DNA of 64,000 nucleotides from Sulfolobus acidocaldarius SUSAZ (lineage in GTDB: Archaea > Thermoproteota > Thermoprotei_A > Sulfolobales > Sulfolobaceae), in NCBI GenBank assembly GCA_000508305.1, contig CP006977.1:1582621-1646620 (forward strand). The letters are read 5' to 3'. Below, one piece after another: positions 38,414-46,897 of the stretch. Positions within the stretch are counted from its first letter, which is position 1; the number at the start of each line of letters is the position of its first letter. The notes beneath the pieces were generated by a model. The model worked only from the letters and a program-made list of their open reading frames with translations. It did no database searches and was not told the DNA's origin. A program made the position numbers and the translations under genes.

Positions 38414-39412
38414 ATGACCGAAAGAAAAGATATCTCAGTCATAATTGCTGCATACAACAGAAAAAAGTACATAAAAGAGGCAATAACTTCAGTTCTGCGA
38501 CAAGACTTTAGGAGGGATAAGTATGAGGTAATTGTCGTAAAGAACTTCAAGGACGATAACATTGATAACTATATTGATGAAAATAATGTTAAGTCTATTT
38601 ATACAGAGGTTGAGGAATTAAGCGGTAAATTTAAAGTGGGAATTGAAGAGTCGGTTGGAGAGATTCTATGCTTCCTGGAGGATGATGATAAGTTTTATGA
38701 GAATAAACTCAGAAGAGTAAAGGAATCCTTCACCAAATACAAGGATTTAGCTTTCTATCGTAACAAGAGAACGCTGATTGATGAACATGGAAACATTATA
38801 CTTGAACCGAAGCATAGGGAAGATGAATACACTAGTGAATTTAATAGGTCTGTCTATGCGAGTCTGATTAAGAGAAGAGAATGGGTAAATAACAGTTCAA
38901 TTTGTGTTAGAAGAAACACGATAAATCTTGAGGAATTAAAAGATATAAAGATTTTAGTTGATGGTTATTTTTTCTTCAACACATTGATCAACAGGAGACC
39001 ATTACTTTTAGATCGTACTCCCCTTACATATTATAGATACCACGTTAACAATATATCTGTTATCGGTTTAAAAGACATTTATATTGATCAGAAGCTTCGG
39101 CAGAAGTTGTTATACGATTTAGAGAAAATTTATCAAATAAGTAAATGTAATGAGGAATTCAATGACGTATTCTATCATTATTACATTCACACTAGATGGA
39201 ATTACAATATCATCTTCGAAGACAAGAGATTAGATGCACTTAAGGACAGCTTAAGGATGTTAGGTAGTCCTTTTATCTCCATGACAAAAAAGCTCGAAAT
39301 TATTGGCGGTTCTCTCCTAAATATGGTCTTTCATAATCAATTCAAAAAATATCTAATTAAAAGACGTAATCAAATTCTCCAAAAATTACCCGAATCATTG
39401 ATTGATCATTGA
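38414..39412 (+). CDS. Family 2 glycosyltransferase
   Basis: 332 residues. ISVIIAAYNRKKYIKEAITS then VLRQDF is the GT2 start; GEILCFLEDDDKFYENKL contains the metal-binding acidic motif. The C-terminal half is helical and charged with no membrane helix. Transfers a sugar from a nucleotide donor, probably in N-glycan or exopolysaccharide synthesis. The upstream neighbour is a dead FkbM methyltransferase, suggesting a formerly larger glycan locus. Confidence 0.8.
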   Translation: MTERKDISVIIAAYNRKKYIKEAITSVLRQDFRRDKYEVIVVKNFKDDNIDNYIDENNVKSIYTEVEELSGKFKVGIEESVGEILCFLEDDDKFYENKLRRVKESFTKYKDLAFYRNKRTLIDEHGNIILEPKHREDEYTSEFNRSVYASLIKRREWVNNSSICVRRNTINLEELKDIKILVDGYFFFNTLINRRPLLLDRTPLTYYRYHVNNISVIGLKDIYIDQKLRQKLLYDLEKIYQISKCNEEFNDVFYHYYIHTRWNYNIIFEDKRLDALKDSLRMLGSPFISMTKKLEIIGGSLLNMVFHNQFKKYLIKRRNQILQKLPESLIDH

Positions 39413-39492
39413 AACTCAATCAACCTAACAAAATTAGGTATTTCCCCTTAAAAAACATCAGTTCCAGTAAGTAATGATAATTATATTAAATT

Positions 39493-39527
39493 CTGACCCA
39501 CTCCCCGCCCTAAAAGATGAGGCTTTC
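39493..39527 (-). ncRNA. Short omega-RNA-like element (35 nt, minus)
   Basis: Minus strand: GAAAGCCTCATCTTTTAGGG then CGGGGAGTGGGTCAG. Same variant end (GAGTGGGTCAG) as the 2891-2925 copy. Lies between the glycosyltransferase and the DoxD-like gene, with no tnpB. Confidence 0.5.
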
Positions 39528-39577
39528 ATAAATTTTAACTTATTTGAAAGGCGCCTACTCATCTGCTGAATCTTCCC

Positions 39578-40114
39578 TCATAAACCATATATTAAAAGCG
39601 ACAGTATCACACCTAAGTATATTATTGACCCTGTGGCGACCCAAATCTTGGTATTAGACATCACGTCCTGTGATAATAAGTTATCTAGGCTATATCTTCC
39701 TGGATTATTAAGCAGGAAGTAAAGGTTCAATATCATCATCAACAGGTTTAGCCCATATTCCTCTGCCCCTGTCCAGCTTGCAGATAAAAAATAGATTAAG
39801 TTTGTGTAGAAACCTGTGACTGCACTGAGCTTTACCCCTAATCCCAGTAGCATGGTCAGACCAAATATCATCTCCCCTACCATTACTATAATACCTGTAA
39901 TAATGGGATGAGGAAAGGCGACTGCGTACAGGAAGTTCCTTATGATTGACCCCTGAGATAGGTACTGAATCGTAAGCCCTACAAACTCGTCTGAATTAGG
40001 GTCAAGAAACCCTGGGTTAAGCAGTTTCCCAAACACACTGGCATATAACCATATTGACGCTAAGGATATCCTGACCACGGTAGACCATATTTCGTCTCTA
40101 AACACACTACCCAT
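39578..40114 (-). CDS. DoxD-like membrane protein (DoxX/TQO small-subunit family)
   Basis: 178 residues with four to five helices. [20 protein letters not shown] and [20 protein letters not shown] are characteristic of the DoxD domain of thiosulfate:quinone oxidoreductase and DoxX proteins. The stretch [20 protein letters not shown] is also typical. Last gene of a three-gene operon, overlapping its neighbour by 8 nt. Sulfur oxidation is a reasonable role given the TusA/DsrE/YeeE genes nearby, but no DoxA partner is visible. Confidence 0.75.
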   Translation of the reverse strand: MGSVFRDEIWSTVVRISLASIWLYASVFGKLLNPGFLDPNSDEFVGLTIQYLSQGSIIRNFLYAVAFPHPIITGIIVMVGEMIFGLTMLLGLGVKLSAVTGFYTNLIYFLSASWTGAEEYGLNLLMMILNLYFLLNNPGRYSLDNLLSQDVMSNTKIWVATGSIIYLGVILSLLIYGL

Positions 40115-41039
40115 CTACGGTTACCTCGTTTAACCTCTTTGATATTTGGTAAATGTAGTAAAAGGACATAGTGGACAGGACAACTCCCAGAATTACAGGT
40201 GAGGCTAACATAAAGGCTTGCAGGATCCCCCCAGTCCAGACACCCATCAGGAAAGTCCCGTACTTCCACGTCAAGCCTTTTGTCAAAGGTAGAGTAGCTG
40301 AAGAGAGATATAGGAGAGAGTTAATTGCGGTTGGTGTTAAGCAACATATACCTCCTATTGTACCTATTGATGGGACTGAGGCAGTCAGGAATCCCCCGAA
40401 AGTATTGAAGGTGTAAATTCTGAGGTTGTTTTTGCTTAAAACTGGGAAGTCGTACACGTTCACAGACACATAGATCAATGACACTACGTAATATGAGAGT
40501 ATTAATGAAAATGTCAGAAAGGCATCAACTAACACTCCGAAAATTAGGAGAACTGGATTAATTACTAAATAAATATTATCAAAGAGGTGAATAACGTTTA
40601 TCCCATTGCCCTCATATGAGATCACTGTGAGATCCGTGAAGTACCTGTCTACGTTTATCCCAGGTACTATTAAGAGACCAGAGGTTATCATGTACGACAC
40701 TAAATAAGAGAGTACATAAGTTAACACTATGGATATACCTAACCTATCTCTCAAAACAGCCCTTATCACACTCCTAACTCGCATAGGTCCCCTTATAAGG
40801 ATGAACCTATTGCTCTTTTTCTTATACAGTATAAAGCCTATTACAGCAGATAATGTAAAGGCTATGGTGCAGAACGTTATAAAGGGGTATGAGAAGGTGA
40901 CTTGCCCTGTGTCAGCTAAGGGAGAGTACCACAAGTCGAGTATCCTTATGCCGTTGATCAACACTGGAATGAGTACAGTAGCATAGAAGAATATAAAAAT
41001 GTAAAAAATCGGGTTAATCGCCTTCGTTTTACTCTTCAT
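40107..41039 (-). CDS. Multi-pass membrane protein of unknown function
   Basis: 310 residues, about seven to eight hydrophobic helices ([19 protein letters not shown] at the start, [17 protein letters not shown] at the end). [21 protein letters not shown] segment has a Cys pair in or near a helix that could bind metal or sulfur. No family recognised. Sits between the DoxD-like and beta-propeller genes in one operon, so likely part of the same membrane complex. Confidence 0.6.
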   Translation of the reverse strand: MKSKTKAINPIFYIFIFFYATVLIPVLINGIRILDLWYSPLADTGQVTFSYPFITFCTIAFTLSAVIGFILYKKKSNRFILIRGPMRVRSVIRAVLRDRLGISIVLTYVLSYLVSYMITSGLLIVPGINVDRYFTDLTVISYEGNGINVIHLFDNIYLVINPVLLIFGVLVDAFLTFSLILSYYVVSLIYVSVNVYDFPVLSKNNLRIYTFNTFGGFLTASVPSIGTIGGICCLTPTAINSLLYLSSATLPLTKGLTWKYGTFLMGVWTGGILQAFMLASPVILGVVLSTMSFYYIYQISKRLNEVTVDG

Positions 41040-41048
41040 TCCCTCACC

Positions 41049-42260
41049 TCAACAGTGCAGTCCAGTGACTGGTGGTTCTAACACGTTATTCACGAGATAG
41101 TTTCCAGTGTTTACTTCTACTGGTAGCACTATTGCAGGGGCTGTCGTTAATGGGACTTCATAAGAGACACTTAACGACGACAAAGATATCAGTATAATTA
41201 TACCACCTGTCTGTACATTACCATGAATTAGCACATATGCATAGCCTCCGTTAGGAGCCAGCTCAATGTCTGCCAGACCAGGTGATGATGTTGAAGGTAA
41301 TGTTATGTTCTTGACTATGTTAAAGGAGGAAGTCGAGATCGCAATTACCTCATTGGCATTTGAAGGAGCCTCCAGATAGTAGTTATTATCAGGAGTGAAC
41401 ACACCACGCTGTGGAACCATGTTTCCCGGCATCTTAATTATCCCCTTGAACGTAAAGTCTGGCAAGGTATAGAAACCTACTGAGTTATTACCAACATATT
41501 CCACTGCAAGGAGGTTACCTTGAAGATTAGGACTTATCATGTAAGGTTGAGAACCTGGTGAGGCTGATAGAACTTTTATTATCTGACCATTAGTAGCGTT
41601 CATCTCTACAACACTGTTGTTGTACCTCATTGGGATTATCAAGACGTTTGGGTTTGCTGGATTCCACCTTATATCGCATGGGTAGTAAGTCCTCCCTGTT
41701 GGGGACACGAAAGTTTTGTTCCACACCACTTGCAAGTTATTTGAGTTAATCACCTCCACAACTCCAGATGGTCCATCAGCTATACCAACATACTTCATAT
41801 CAGGTGAGTAGGCTACACCAATGAATCCTATTGAGTTGCCCACAGCAAAGGTCTTAACTACCTTCATGGTGGACGTGTTAAAGACGTACACTGTACCGTT
41901 ATTCAAGGGGGCGAAAATGAGCTGATTCAAGGTCACCATGGAGTTATACGGTAATTCCTCCCACCAGTAGACCTGGGTCGGCACGCTGGTGGATATGTTA
42001 ATTATGTGTTGAAATCCTAAGAAGTTAGAGGAGGCAGAAAATGGGTTCACTATCATTCCTATTCCCTTTTGTGTTAGGACTAGGAAGTAGAAGTTGTTTG
42101 ACTGGGACGTAGACGAACCAGTTGTCGGAGATGAAGAAGTGACGGACGATGTTGTATTTGAAGTGGATGAGGGTGAGTATTTAAGCATTATGTAAGCTGC
42201 GCCAAAACCAATTGCTATGATCACCAAAAACCCTATTAATAAGAGTACTTTGTAGTTCAC
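41049..42260 (-). CDS. Secreted beta-propeller (YVTN-like) protein
   Basis: 403 residues. An N-terminal anchor ([20 protein letters not shown]) is followed by a Ser/Thr linker (about residues 28-55) that is a likely O-glycosylation stalk, then repeating blades such as [20 protein letters not shown] and [20 protein letters not shown], typical of YVTN/cytochrome-d1-like propellers. Faces the cell exterior. The C-terminus ends [10 protein letters not shown]. First gene of the operon with the membrane protein and the DoxD-like protein; it may be the substrate-capture part of a sulfur or metal oxidising assembly. Confidence 0.75.
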   Translation of the reverse strand: MNYKVLLLIGFLVIIAIGFGAAYIMLKYSPSSTSNTTSSVTSSSPTTGSSTSQSNNFYFLVLTQKGIGMIVNPFSASSNFLGFQHIINISTSVPTQVYWWEELPYNSMVTLNQLIFAPLNNGTVYVFNTSTMKVVKTFAVGNSIGFIGVAYSPDMKYVGIADGPSGVVEVINSNNLQVVWNKTFVSPTGRTYYPCDIRWNPANPNVLIIPMRYNNSVVEMNATNGQIIKVLSASPGSQPYMISPNLQGNLLAVEYVGNNSVGFYTLPDFTFKGIIKMPGNMVPQRGVFTPDNNYYLEAPSNANEVIAISTSSFNIVKNITLPSTSSPGLADIELAPNGGYAYVLIHGNVQTGGIIILISLSSLSVSYEVPLTTAPAIVLPVEVNTGNYLVNNVLEPPVTGLHC

Positions 42261-42331
42261 AATTTTATTTCATAAGTACCACATAAAAATCTAACCTTTT
42301 TATAAACCTATTTTTTCATTTCCATGAAAAA

Positions 42332-42664
42332 TTATATTGTAATAATAAAATCTGTCTCATCTATTACCTTTTTATAAAAGTCCGGAAAACAGCCTATCTT
42401 TGCCTCCTCAATAAGTTTATCAGCAAGATTCCTCATGTAAGTACACTGGTCACAGGCTTGTAAGTATATGCCCCTCTCCCTGCTCAGTCTTGCTAACCTC
42501 TCTGCAAGCGGATTTCCCTTCATAAGAAGATATACGTTGTTGTCTATAAAGAACATTCCCTTGACTTCCACATAGTGCCTGTTTTCCTCCATTTGAGGGA
42601 CTATCATTTGTCCCAATATGTAATTACCTAAGGGTGACTCAACTATGTACGATACCCTCTTCAA
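42332..42664 (-). CDS. DsrE-like sulfur-relay protein
   Basis: 110 residues. GMFFIDNNVYLLMKGNPLAE and GIYLQACDQCTYMRNLADK resemble the DsrE/peroxiredoxin-like fold with a Cys pair (C-D-Q-C) in the loop where DsrE carries its sulfur-binding Cys. Overlaps the upstream gene by 26 nt. Assignment is by motif likeness only. Probably part of the local sulfur-transfer network. Confidence 0.5.
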   Translation of the reverse strand: MKRVSYIVESPLGNYILGQMIVPQMEENRHYVEVKGMFFIDNNVYLLMKGNPLAERLARLSRERGIYLQACDQCTYMRNLADKLIEEAKIGCFPDFYKKVIDETDFIITI

Positions 42665-43025
42665 CTATCCTCACCACCTTCTCTGTTATCCTCTCAACTA
42701 AACTGTTAATTGTAAATCCTTTAACGCTTCTCAATGCTTTAATCGCTTTCTCGTAGTCAAGGTTAGTGTTCTTTGAAAACTCCTCACAGATTACCTCCAG
42801 GGTGATAATTGTCAAAGGGCACTCTGTGCTATCATACCAAAGTAGCTTATTTTTCTTGTCATAGTATAGTTGAATTTTCCTACCTTCTACTATAGCCTCT
42901 CCTATCTTATTGCCATTCCTACCTTTAAATACTCTCTTGGATAGAAAGTCTGACGCATACTTTCTATTCAAGATACATCCACATTCATCTCTAATCTCCA
43001 TGTATTTAGATACGCTCAATCTCAA
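42639..43025 (-). CDS. Unknown protein coupled to DsrE-like gene
   Basis: 128 residues. It has Cys residues in RDECGCILNRKY and DSTECPLTIITLEVICEEF; the second resembles the C-terminal Cys region of IscU/NifU-like scaffolds (C-x-x-x-x-x-x-x-A/E-x-x), and GNKIGEAIVEG precedes it. That would make a sulfur or Fe-S carrier, but the match is loose. First gene of a two-gene unit with the DsrE-like protein. Starts at MRLSVSKYMEIR; no clear TATA box seen. Confidence 0.45.
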   Translation of the reverse strand: MRLSVSKYMEIRDECGCILNRKYASDFLSKRVFKGRNGNKIGEAIVEGRKIQLYYDKKNKLLWYDSTECPLTIITLEVICEEFSKNTNLDYEKAIKALRSVKGFTINSLVERITEKVVRIVEEGIVHS

Positions 43026-43052
43026 TATAAATTTAGAAGCTTACATAGTGAG

Positions 43053-43086
43053 GAAATCTTCACCTTCAGGGCGGGGAGGAAGTCAG
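43053..43086 (+). ncRNA. Short omega-RNA-like element (34 nt)
   Basis: GAAATCTTCACCTTCAGGGC then GGGGAGGAAGTCAG: the G/C hairpin is degenerate but the full GAGGAAGTCAG end is intact. Lies in the divergent region between the gene starting at 43025 (-) and the TusA fusion (43257). The putative guide is TTATATCTATCATTAAATTT. Confidence 0.5.
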
Positions 43087-43256
43087 TTATATCTATCATT
43101 AAATTTAGGCATAGTTACGCGTGCTACAAAAATCCGTTGAGGGAGTATGATCAGTCAGATATCAAGTTCACCGTCTTTCTCTAAATCAATATTTTAAAAA
43201 CAAAAAACTCCTTATTTTACAATATTTATATACGATTATACATACTATACAAATGT

Positions 43257-44246
43257 ATGAAGATAAAATTAGATGTGAAAGACTGTTCACCGCTCCTTGA
43301 TATTCAGAGGTATGGCAGACTGTATTCGTTGAGTGGTGTGAAAAAGCTTGACTTTGGATATATCGGCAAAATCAGGATTCTGAGGAGGGTGTTTGAGGTA
43401 CTTGTTAATGTGAGGGGTAATTCGATTGATATAATAGAGAAGAACGGAAAATTTTGTATTTATGTAGTTTTCTACCCCGAGAGGAGAGAAGTAGAAGTGA
43501 GGACTATATCCTCCTCCGTATTACGACTACCCTTGTCTGCCTTGGAGTTCAGGATTGCCAAGAATATAGAAGAGTACGGTAAGTTCATTTGTAAGAATAT
43601 ACACTCCACAAATACAGCAGTAAGTAGTCAAATCCTAATGGACCTGTTTAGGACCAAACCTGCAATTACGTTGGATCTAAGGGGAAGTGTATGTCCGGTA
43701 CCTGAGATAAAGACCAAAAAGGCAATATTGAGTGCTAGACGTTATGAACCTATTGAGGTCTTAGTAGATCATCCTGGGGCTATATTCTACACTCTACCTG
43801 AGGTCGCTAGGATCTTTAATTGTAGGTATGAAGTAAGAAATATGGGTGACTATGCCTCATTTATCTTCGTGTGTGAGAAAATAGATAAGAGTCTGGAGAT
43901 CAGGCTAGAGGATGTAAAAAATATTATGAGAGACGAAAGAGAGTTAGCTAAGTTATACACTTATTTCGATAAGATCGTAAAGCAGATCAAAGTGGATAAG
44001 ATAACCGCTGACCTCTTAAACGTAAGCGACCTATTATTGATTGTTGCCTCCCCTGAGGGTAGGGGTTGGTTATTTACGGCTCTCTTTGACAGTAATAAGT
44101 TATTGGGAGCTAGGTTTGAGAGTGATGACATTAGGTTGTTTGACGAGCAGGCGTTGTATTCAGTGATGGGTGTAGAGGGAATTATAAACATTTATTACTT
44201 AACCCATGATCGTTCAGGAGATCATGCCCAGTCATCAAAAGACTAA
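43257..44246 (+). CDS. TusA domain embedded in a larger unknown protein
   Basis: 329 residues. Residues about 137-210 are a TusA/SirA sulfur carrier domain with ITLDLRGSVCPVPEIKTKKA (the C-P-x-P sulfur-binding Cys). It is flanked by a ~135-residue N-terminal part (SGVKKLDFGYIGKIRILRRV) and a ~115-residue C-terminal part (LLIVASPEGRGWLFTALFDS) that I do not recognise. Normal TusA proteins are about 80 residues. Divergent from the 42.3-43.0 kb genes and convergent, with a 12-nt overlap, on the dsrE end of the tusA operon. Likely a sulfur acceptor or a regulator that senses TusA-type sulfur loading. TATA-like ATTTATATAC is about 30 bp upstream. Confidence 0.75.
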   Translation: MKIKLDVKDCSPLLDIQRYGRLYSLSGVKKLDFGYIGKIRILRRVFEVLVNVRGNSIDIIEKNGKFCIYVVFYPERREVEVRTISSSVLRLPLSALEFRIAKNIEEYGKFICKNIHSTNTAVSSQILMDLFRTKPAITLDLRGSVCPVPEIKTKKAILSARRYEPIEVLVDHPGAIFYTLPEVARIFNCRYEVRNMGDYASFIFVCEKIDKSLEIRLEDVKNIMRDERELAKLYTYFDKIVKQIKVDKITADLLNVSDLLLIVASPEGRGWLFTALFDSNKLLGARFESDDIRLFDEQALYSVMGVEGIINIYYLTHDRSGDHAQSSKD

Positions 44247-44597
44247 TACAGCTTTGGACTCTGAGCTCTTTAACGCGAACTCTGATACCCCACTTATTTT
44301 GACGAAAGGCAATAAGTCCTCTTTTCTATACCCTTTAACCCTCATTCCAAATTCACAGGAAACGATTTCCACATCATTTTCCCCAAGTTCAATTAAGCTG
44401 TCTATGTAGAACTTAAGGGGTTTGGCATTTGGCAAAGCCATTTTCTCAGACTCCTTAGTTAACGCCTTCAGTGCGTCCATCGTAAAGAACATGTAAACTT
44501 TACTACCTGCGGAGGCATACCCAATAGCTGTTATAAACCCCATATATATTTTCTCTAACTCTCCTGATATCATGAAGAATGAATACAGGTCATCCAA
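44235..44597 (-). CDS. dsrE: DsrE-family sulfur-relay protein
   Basis: 120 residues. LEKIYMGFITAIGYASAGSK and VYMFFTMDALKALTKESEK give the DsrE2-type Rossmann-like start, and IVSCEFGMRVKGYRKEDLLP has the sulfur-binding Cys typical of DsrE/DrsEF proteins. It takes sulfane sulfur from TusA and passes it on in the cytoplasm. Last gene of the tusA-yeeE-membrane protein-dsrE operon; overlaps the preceding gene by 8 nt. Confidence 0.75.
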   Translation of the reverse strand: MDDLYSFFMISGELEKIYMGFITAIGYASAGSKVYMFFTMDALKALTKESEKMALPNAKPLKFYIDSLIELGENDVEIVSCEFGMRVKGYRKEDLLPFVKISGVSEFALKSSESKAVLVF

Positions 44598-45045
44598 GAA
44601 CCTTCACCCTCACATATTTTACTAGGGAGTACCAAAACCACATAAGACAGGCTATAACAGATGAGTAGCCTGCCATTCTAACTATCATGTTCTGCCCTAT
44701 TATGGAATTCCCCACCAGAAAGAGTAACATAATCTCCAGTGCAATCGCTATTGGCGACACCACGTCAATTAAGCCAAAGGTCACCTTAAAGTTTTCAGCC
44801 TCCTGTACCATTTTCACCAAATTATACCAGAACAGTGCTAGTCCCACGTAGACAAAGAAGTAACACACCCAGAGTGTTACAGTGAGATAGCCTTGAAATT
44901 GTGGCGGTGTTACATAGACTGAAAAGTCACCATTGTATTGTGCAATCACATTAGAGCTACTCAAGTAAATTTCACTGAACTCATACCAGCCTATCATGAA
45001 GAGGGAAAACACGATAGGAGCCAAAAGCTTTCTGATGTTCTTCAT
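44590..45045 (-). CDS. Four-helix membrane protein of sulfur operon
   Basis: 151 residues with about four helices (LLAPIVFSLFMIGWYEFSEI, SSVIACLMWFWYSLVKYVRV). Few conserved-looking polar residues and no Cys. Family unknown. Tightly placed between yeeE and dsrE (3-nt gap and 8-nt overlap), so probably a partner of the YeeE transporter. Confidence 0.6.
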   Translation of the reverse strand: MKNIRKLLAPIVFSLFMIGWYEFSEIYLSSSNVIAQYNGDFSVYVTPPQFQGYLTVTLWVCYFFVYVGLALFWYNLVKMVQEAENFKVTFGLIDVVSPIAIALEIMLLFLVGNSIIGQNMIVRMAGYSSVIACLMWFWYSLVKYVRVKVLG

Positions 45046-45048
45046 CCT

Positions 45049-46278
45049 TCATAACCTCTCCTGTACCTTTATGGCTAAATAAACACCTCCCAACATTCCA
45101 AAAAGAAACAGTATTCCATCATAGCCTAATTGAGCGAAATTCGTCCACATCAGCCCAACATTGCACCCTAAAGCCATTCTCACTCCAATCCCAACGAGTA
45201 CTCCTCCTAAAAAACCTATTAGCAGTCTCTTCTTCTCCCTGGGAACCCTTATCTTAAAGTCACCGCTTAAATAAGACGCTAGAAAAGCTCCTACACACAG
45301 CATAATGACCATTAGTACACTTGGGTCTATAATGGGTAGAGAATCATTAAACCATGGTGTGTTTAAGAAGAGATGGATATTAGCCAACATCAGTAAGTAC
45401 TCGAAGAACCTACCTCCGTCAGAGGAAGTAATCACTAAGTAGTTGAAAGTATAGCCCGCCCCCACAACGAAGACCAGCAACATGTCTAAAGCTAGAATCA
45501 CTGTTGACAGGTTCTCCCCATATGGTTTCCTCATCAGTATCATATCCCTTGCAGACTCACTAAGCTTGACCTTCTGTGAGGGAATAGATGGAGTTTGGAC
45601 ATTACTGAACAATTTCATTCCCGATAAACTTGTGGGAAACCTACTGTTAGCGTTGTTCCACTTGGATCTTGTGTATCTTTGAAGATATAACCCTATTCCT
45701 ATAAGTGGAACTGAAAACATGAGTGTGACAGCTAACACTGAGGTGTTTGAGATATTATGAAATAATAAGTAGGGAACGTATTCAACATATCCACCTGACG
45801 TAGTTGAAAGTATACCATTCTCCATGGTGTAGAGCTGAAATGGCCATATCCCTATAGCGAAAATGTAAGTGCCTATCATCATTCCAAACAGCTCTATCCA
45901 GTTCTGAACATATCCAGATGCTGCCCTGTAAAGCATAGACAGATTGCAACCACCAGCTAGGGCTGCACCAAATCCAAAGATTACTGAGCCAACTACCACA
46001 TACCAACCTGAAAAGTAGTTGAAATAGTACTGGTCACTTGCCGGAATCAACCCGAAGCTGACTAGGAGACCTGCCCCTAACGCTGACAGCCCGAAAAGTA
46101 TTAGTAACGCACCGAACCTTTCATAGCTTTTGACTGTGAATATTGACGTCATGGCGTTTACAAAACAGTAATTTCCCCTCTGTGCAGTCCAACCCAGAAT
46201 AAAACCTGATATCGCGAATACTGCGAAGACAGTTGACCAACCATAAGAAAAAACTGGTGTCAGTTCCATTGCTGGCAT
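45049..46278 (-). CDS. YeeE/YedE-family sulfur compound transporter
   Basis: 409 residues, about nine to ten helices in two related halves. GWTAQRGNYCFVNAMTSIFT and GAALAGGCNLSMLYRAASGY in the first, LGGVLVGIGVRMALGCNVGL in the second: the conserved Cys (NYCF, GGCN, GCNVG) of YeeE/YedE channels that take up thiosulfate or similar. The adjacent tusA follows the usual pairing of YeeE with a TusA sulfur acceptor (TsuA-TsuB). Gap to tusA only a few bp, same strand. Confidence 0.85.
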   Translation of the reverse strand: MPAMELTPVFSYGWSTVFAVFAISGFILGWTAQRGNYCFVNAMTSIFTVKSYERFGALLILFGLSALGAGLLVSFGLIPASDQYYFNYFSGWYVVVGSVIFGFGAALAGGCNLSMLYRAASGYVQNWIELFGMMIGTYIFAIGIWPFQLYTMENGILSTTSGGYVEYVPYLLFHNISNTSVLAVTLMFSVPLIGIGLYLQRYTRSKWNNANSRFPTSLSGMKLFSNVQTPSIPSQKVKLSESARDMILMRKPYGENLSTVILALDMLLVFVVGAGYTFNYLVITSSDGGRFFEYLLMLANIHLFLNTPWFNDSLPIIDPSVLMVIMLCVGAFLASYLSGDFKIRVPREKKRLLIGFLGGVLVGIGVRMALGCNVGLMWTNFAQLGYDGILFLFGMLGGVYLAIKVQERL

Positions 46279-46282
46279 GGAG

Positions 46283-46534
46283 TTAATCCACCTTCAATAT
46301 CCTGACCTTGTATATGTCACCTTCCTTTATTACAGTATAAGGATAGCCATGAGACTTGCATAATGAGGGTAGTGTCACATCTACAGCTGGCTGATGATCT
46401 GTCAAAACTTCAAGAATTTGCCCACGTTTCATCTTTTTCAATTTCTTACTTGCCATCATTTCCGGTACGGGGCATGACTCTCCCCTCACGTCTAGAGTCT
46501 CATCAGGTTGTCTGGACTTTAGTTCTTCACTCAT
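46283..46534 (-). CDS. tusA: TusA sulfur carrier protein
   Basis: 83 residues from ATG 46534, chosen over the GTG at 46543 because AGGTG lies 6 nt before this [23 protein letters not shown] holds the C-P-x-P motif; the rest ([20 protein letters not shown]) is the alpha/beta core. Accepts sulfur as a persulfide and passes it to DsrE. First gene of the tusA-yeeE-membrane-dsrE operon, whose promoter lies in the AT-rich stretch just upstream (TTAAGATTTAAGGATATATA). Confidence 0.85.
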   Translation of the reverse strand: MSEELKSRQPDETLDVRGESCPVPEMMASKKLKKMKRGQILEVLTDHQPAVDVTLPSLCKSHGYPYTVIKEGDIYKVRILKVD

Positions 46535-46875
46535 TTGAAACACCTAAGTTATTTTAGTGGAATAGGCTAATTTAAGATTTAAGGATATATATACCATTAA
46601 TTAACATTTTTGCAATTTATGTAATTTTAGGGAAAAACAACTAAATACTAACTCTGTAATTCAGACATGTTAAAGGTGAAATGGTAAGACAAGAGTGTAT
46701 TGAGAGCTGAGGAAAACCTCATTAGCCGAGCCCTCGCGTTCCAACTGGATTATATCTTTTTCCCTCTCTGCAAGTTACATCATTAAAGTTAATCAGCCCG
46801 GGGAAGGTGTCTAATCACTGAAACGACAAATTACCTTCTGCGCTTTACTTCTACAATTAAACATAAAAATATATA

Positions 46876-46892
46876 ATGGATAGGCTATCCAT
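46876..46892. promoter_or_regulatory. 17-bp palindrome at nickel-permease start (candidate operator)
   Basis: ATGGATAGGCTATCCAT: perfect 8-bp arms (ATGGATAG/CTATCCAT) around one G. It sits between the TATA-like AAAAATATATAAT (46864-46876) and ATG 46898, where a bound repressor would block transcription start. Nickel- or cobalt-responsive control is the natural guess. Confidence 0.6.
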
Positions 46893-46897
46893 ACCTC

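Noticed and set aside
46730-46830. Possible tRNA (AGCCCGGGGAAGGTGTCTAA and nearby GC-rich bits)
   Set aside because: No cloverleaf, no TTCGAAT-type T loop, and no acceptor pairing could be built. No tRNA or rRNA gene was found anywhere in the window.
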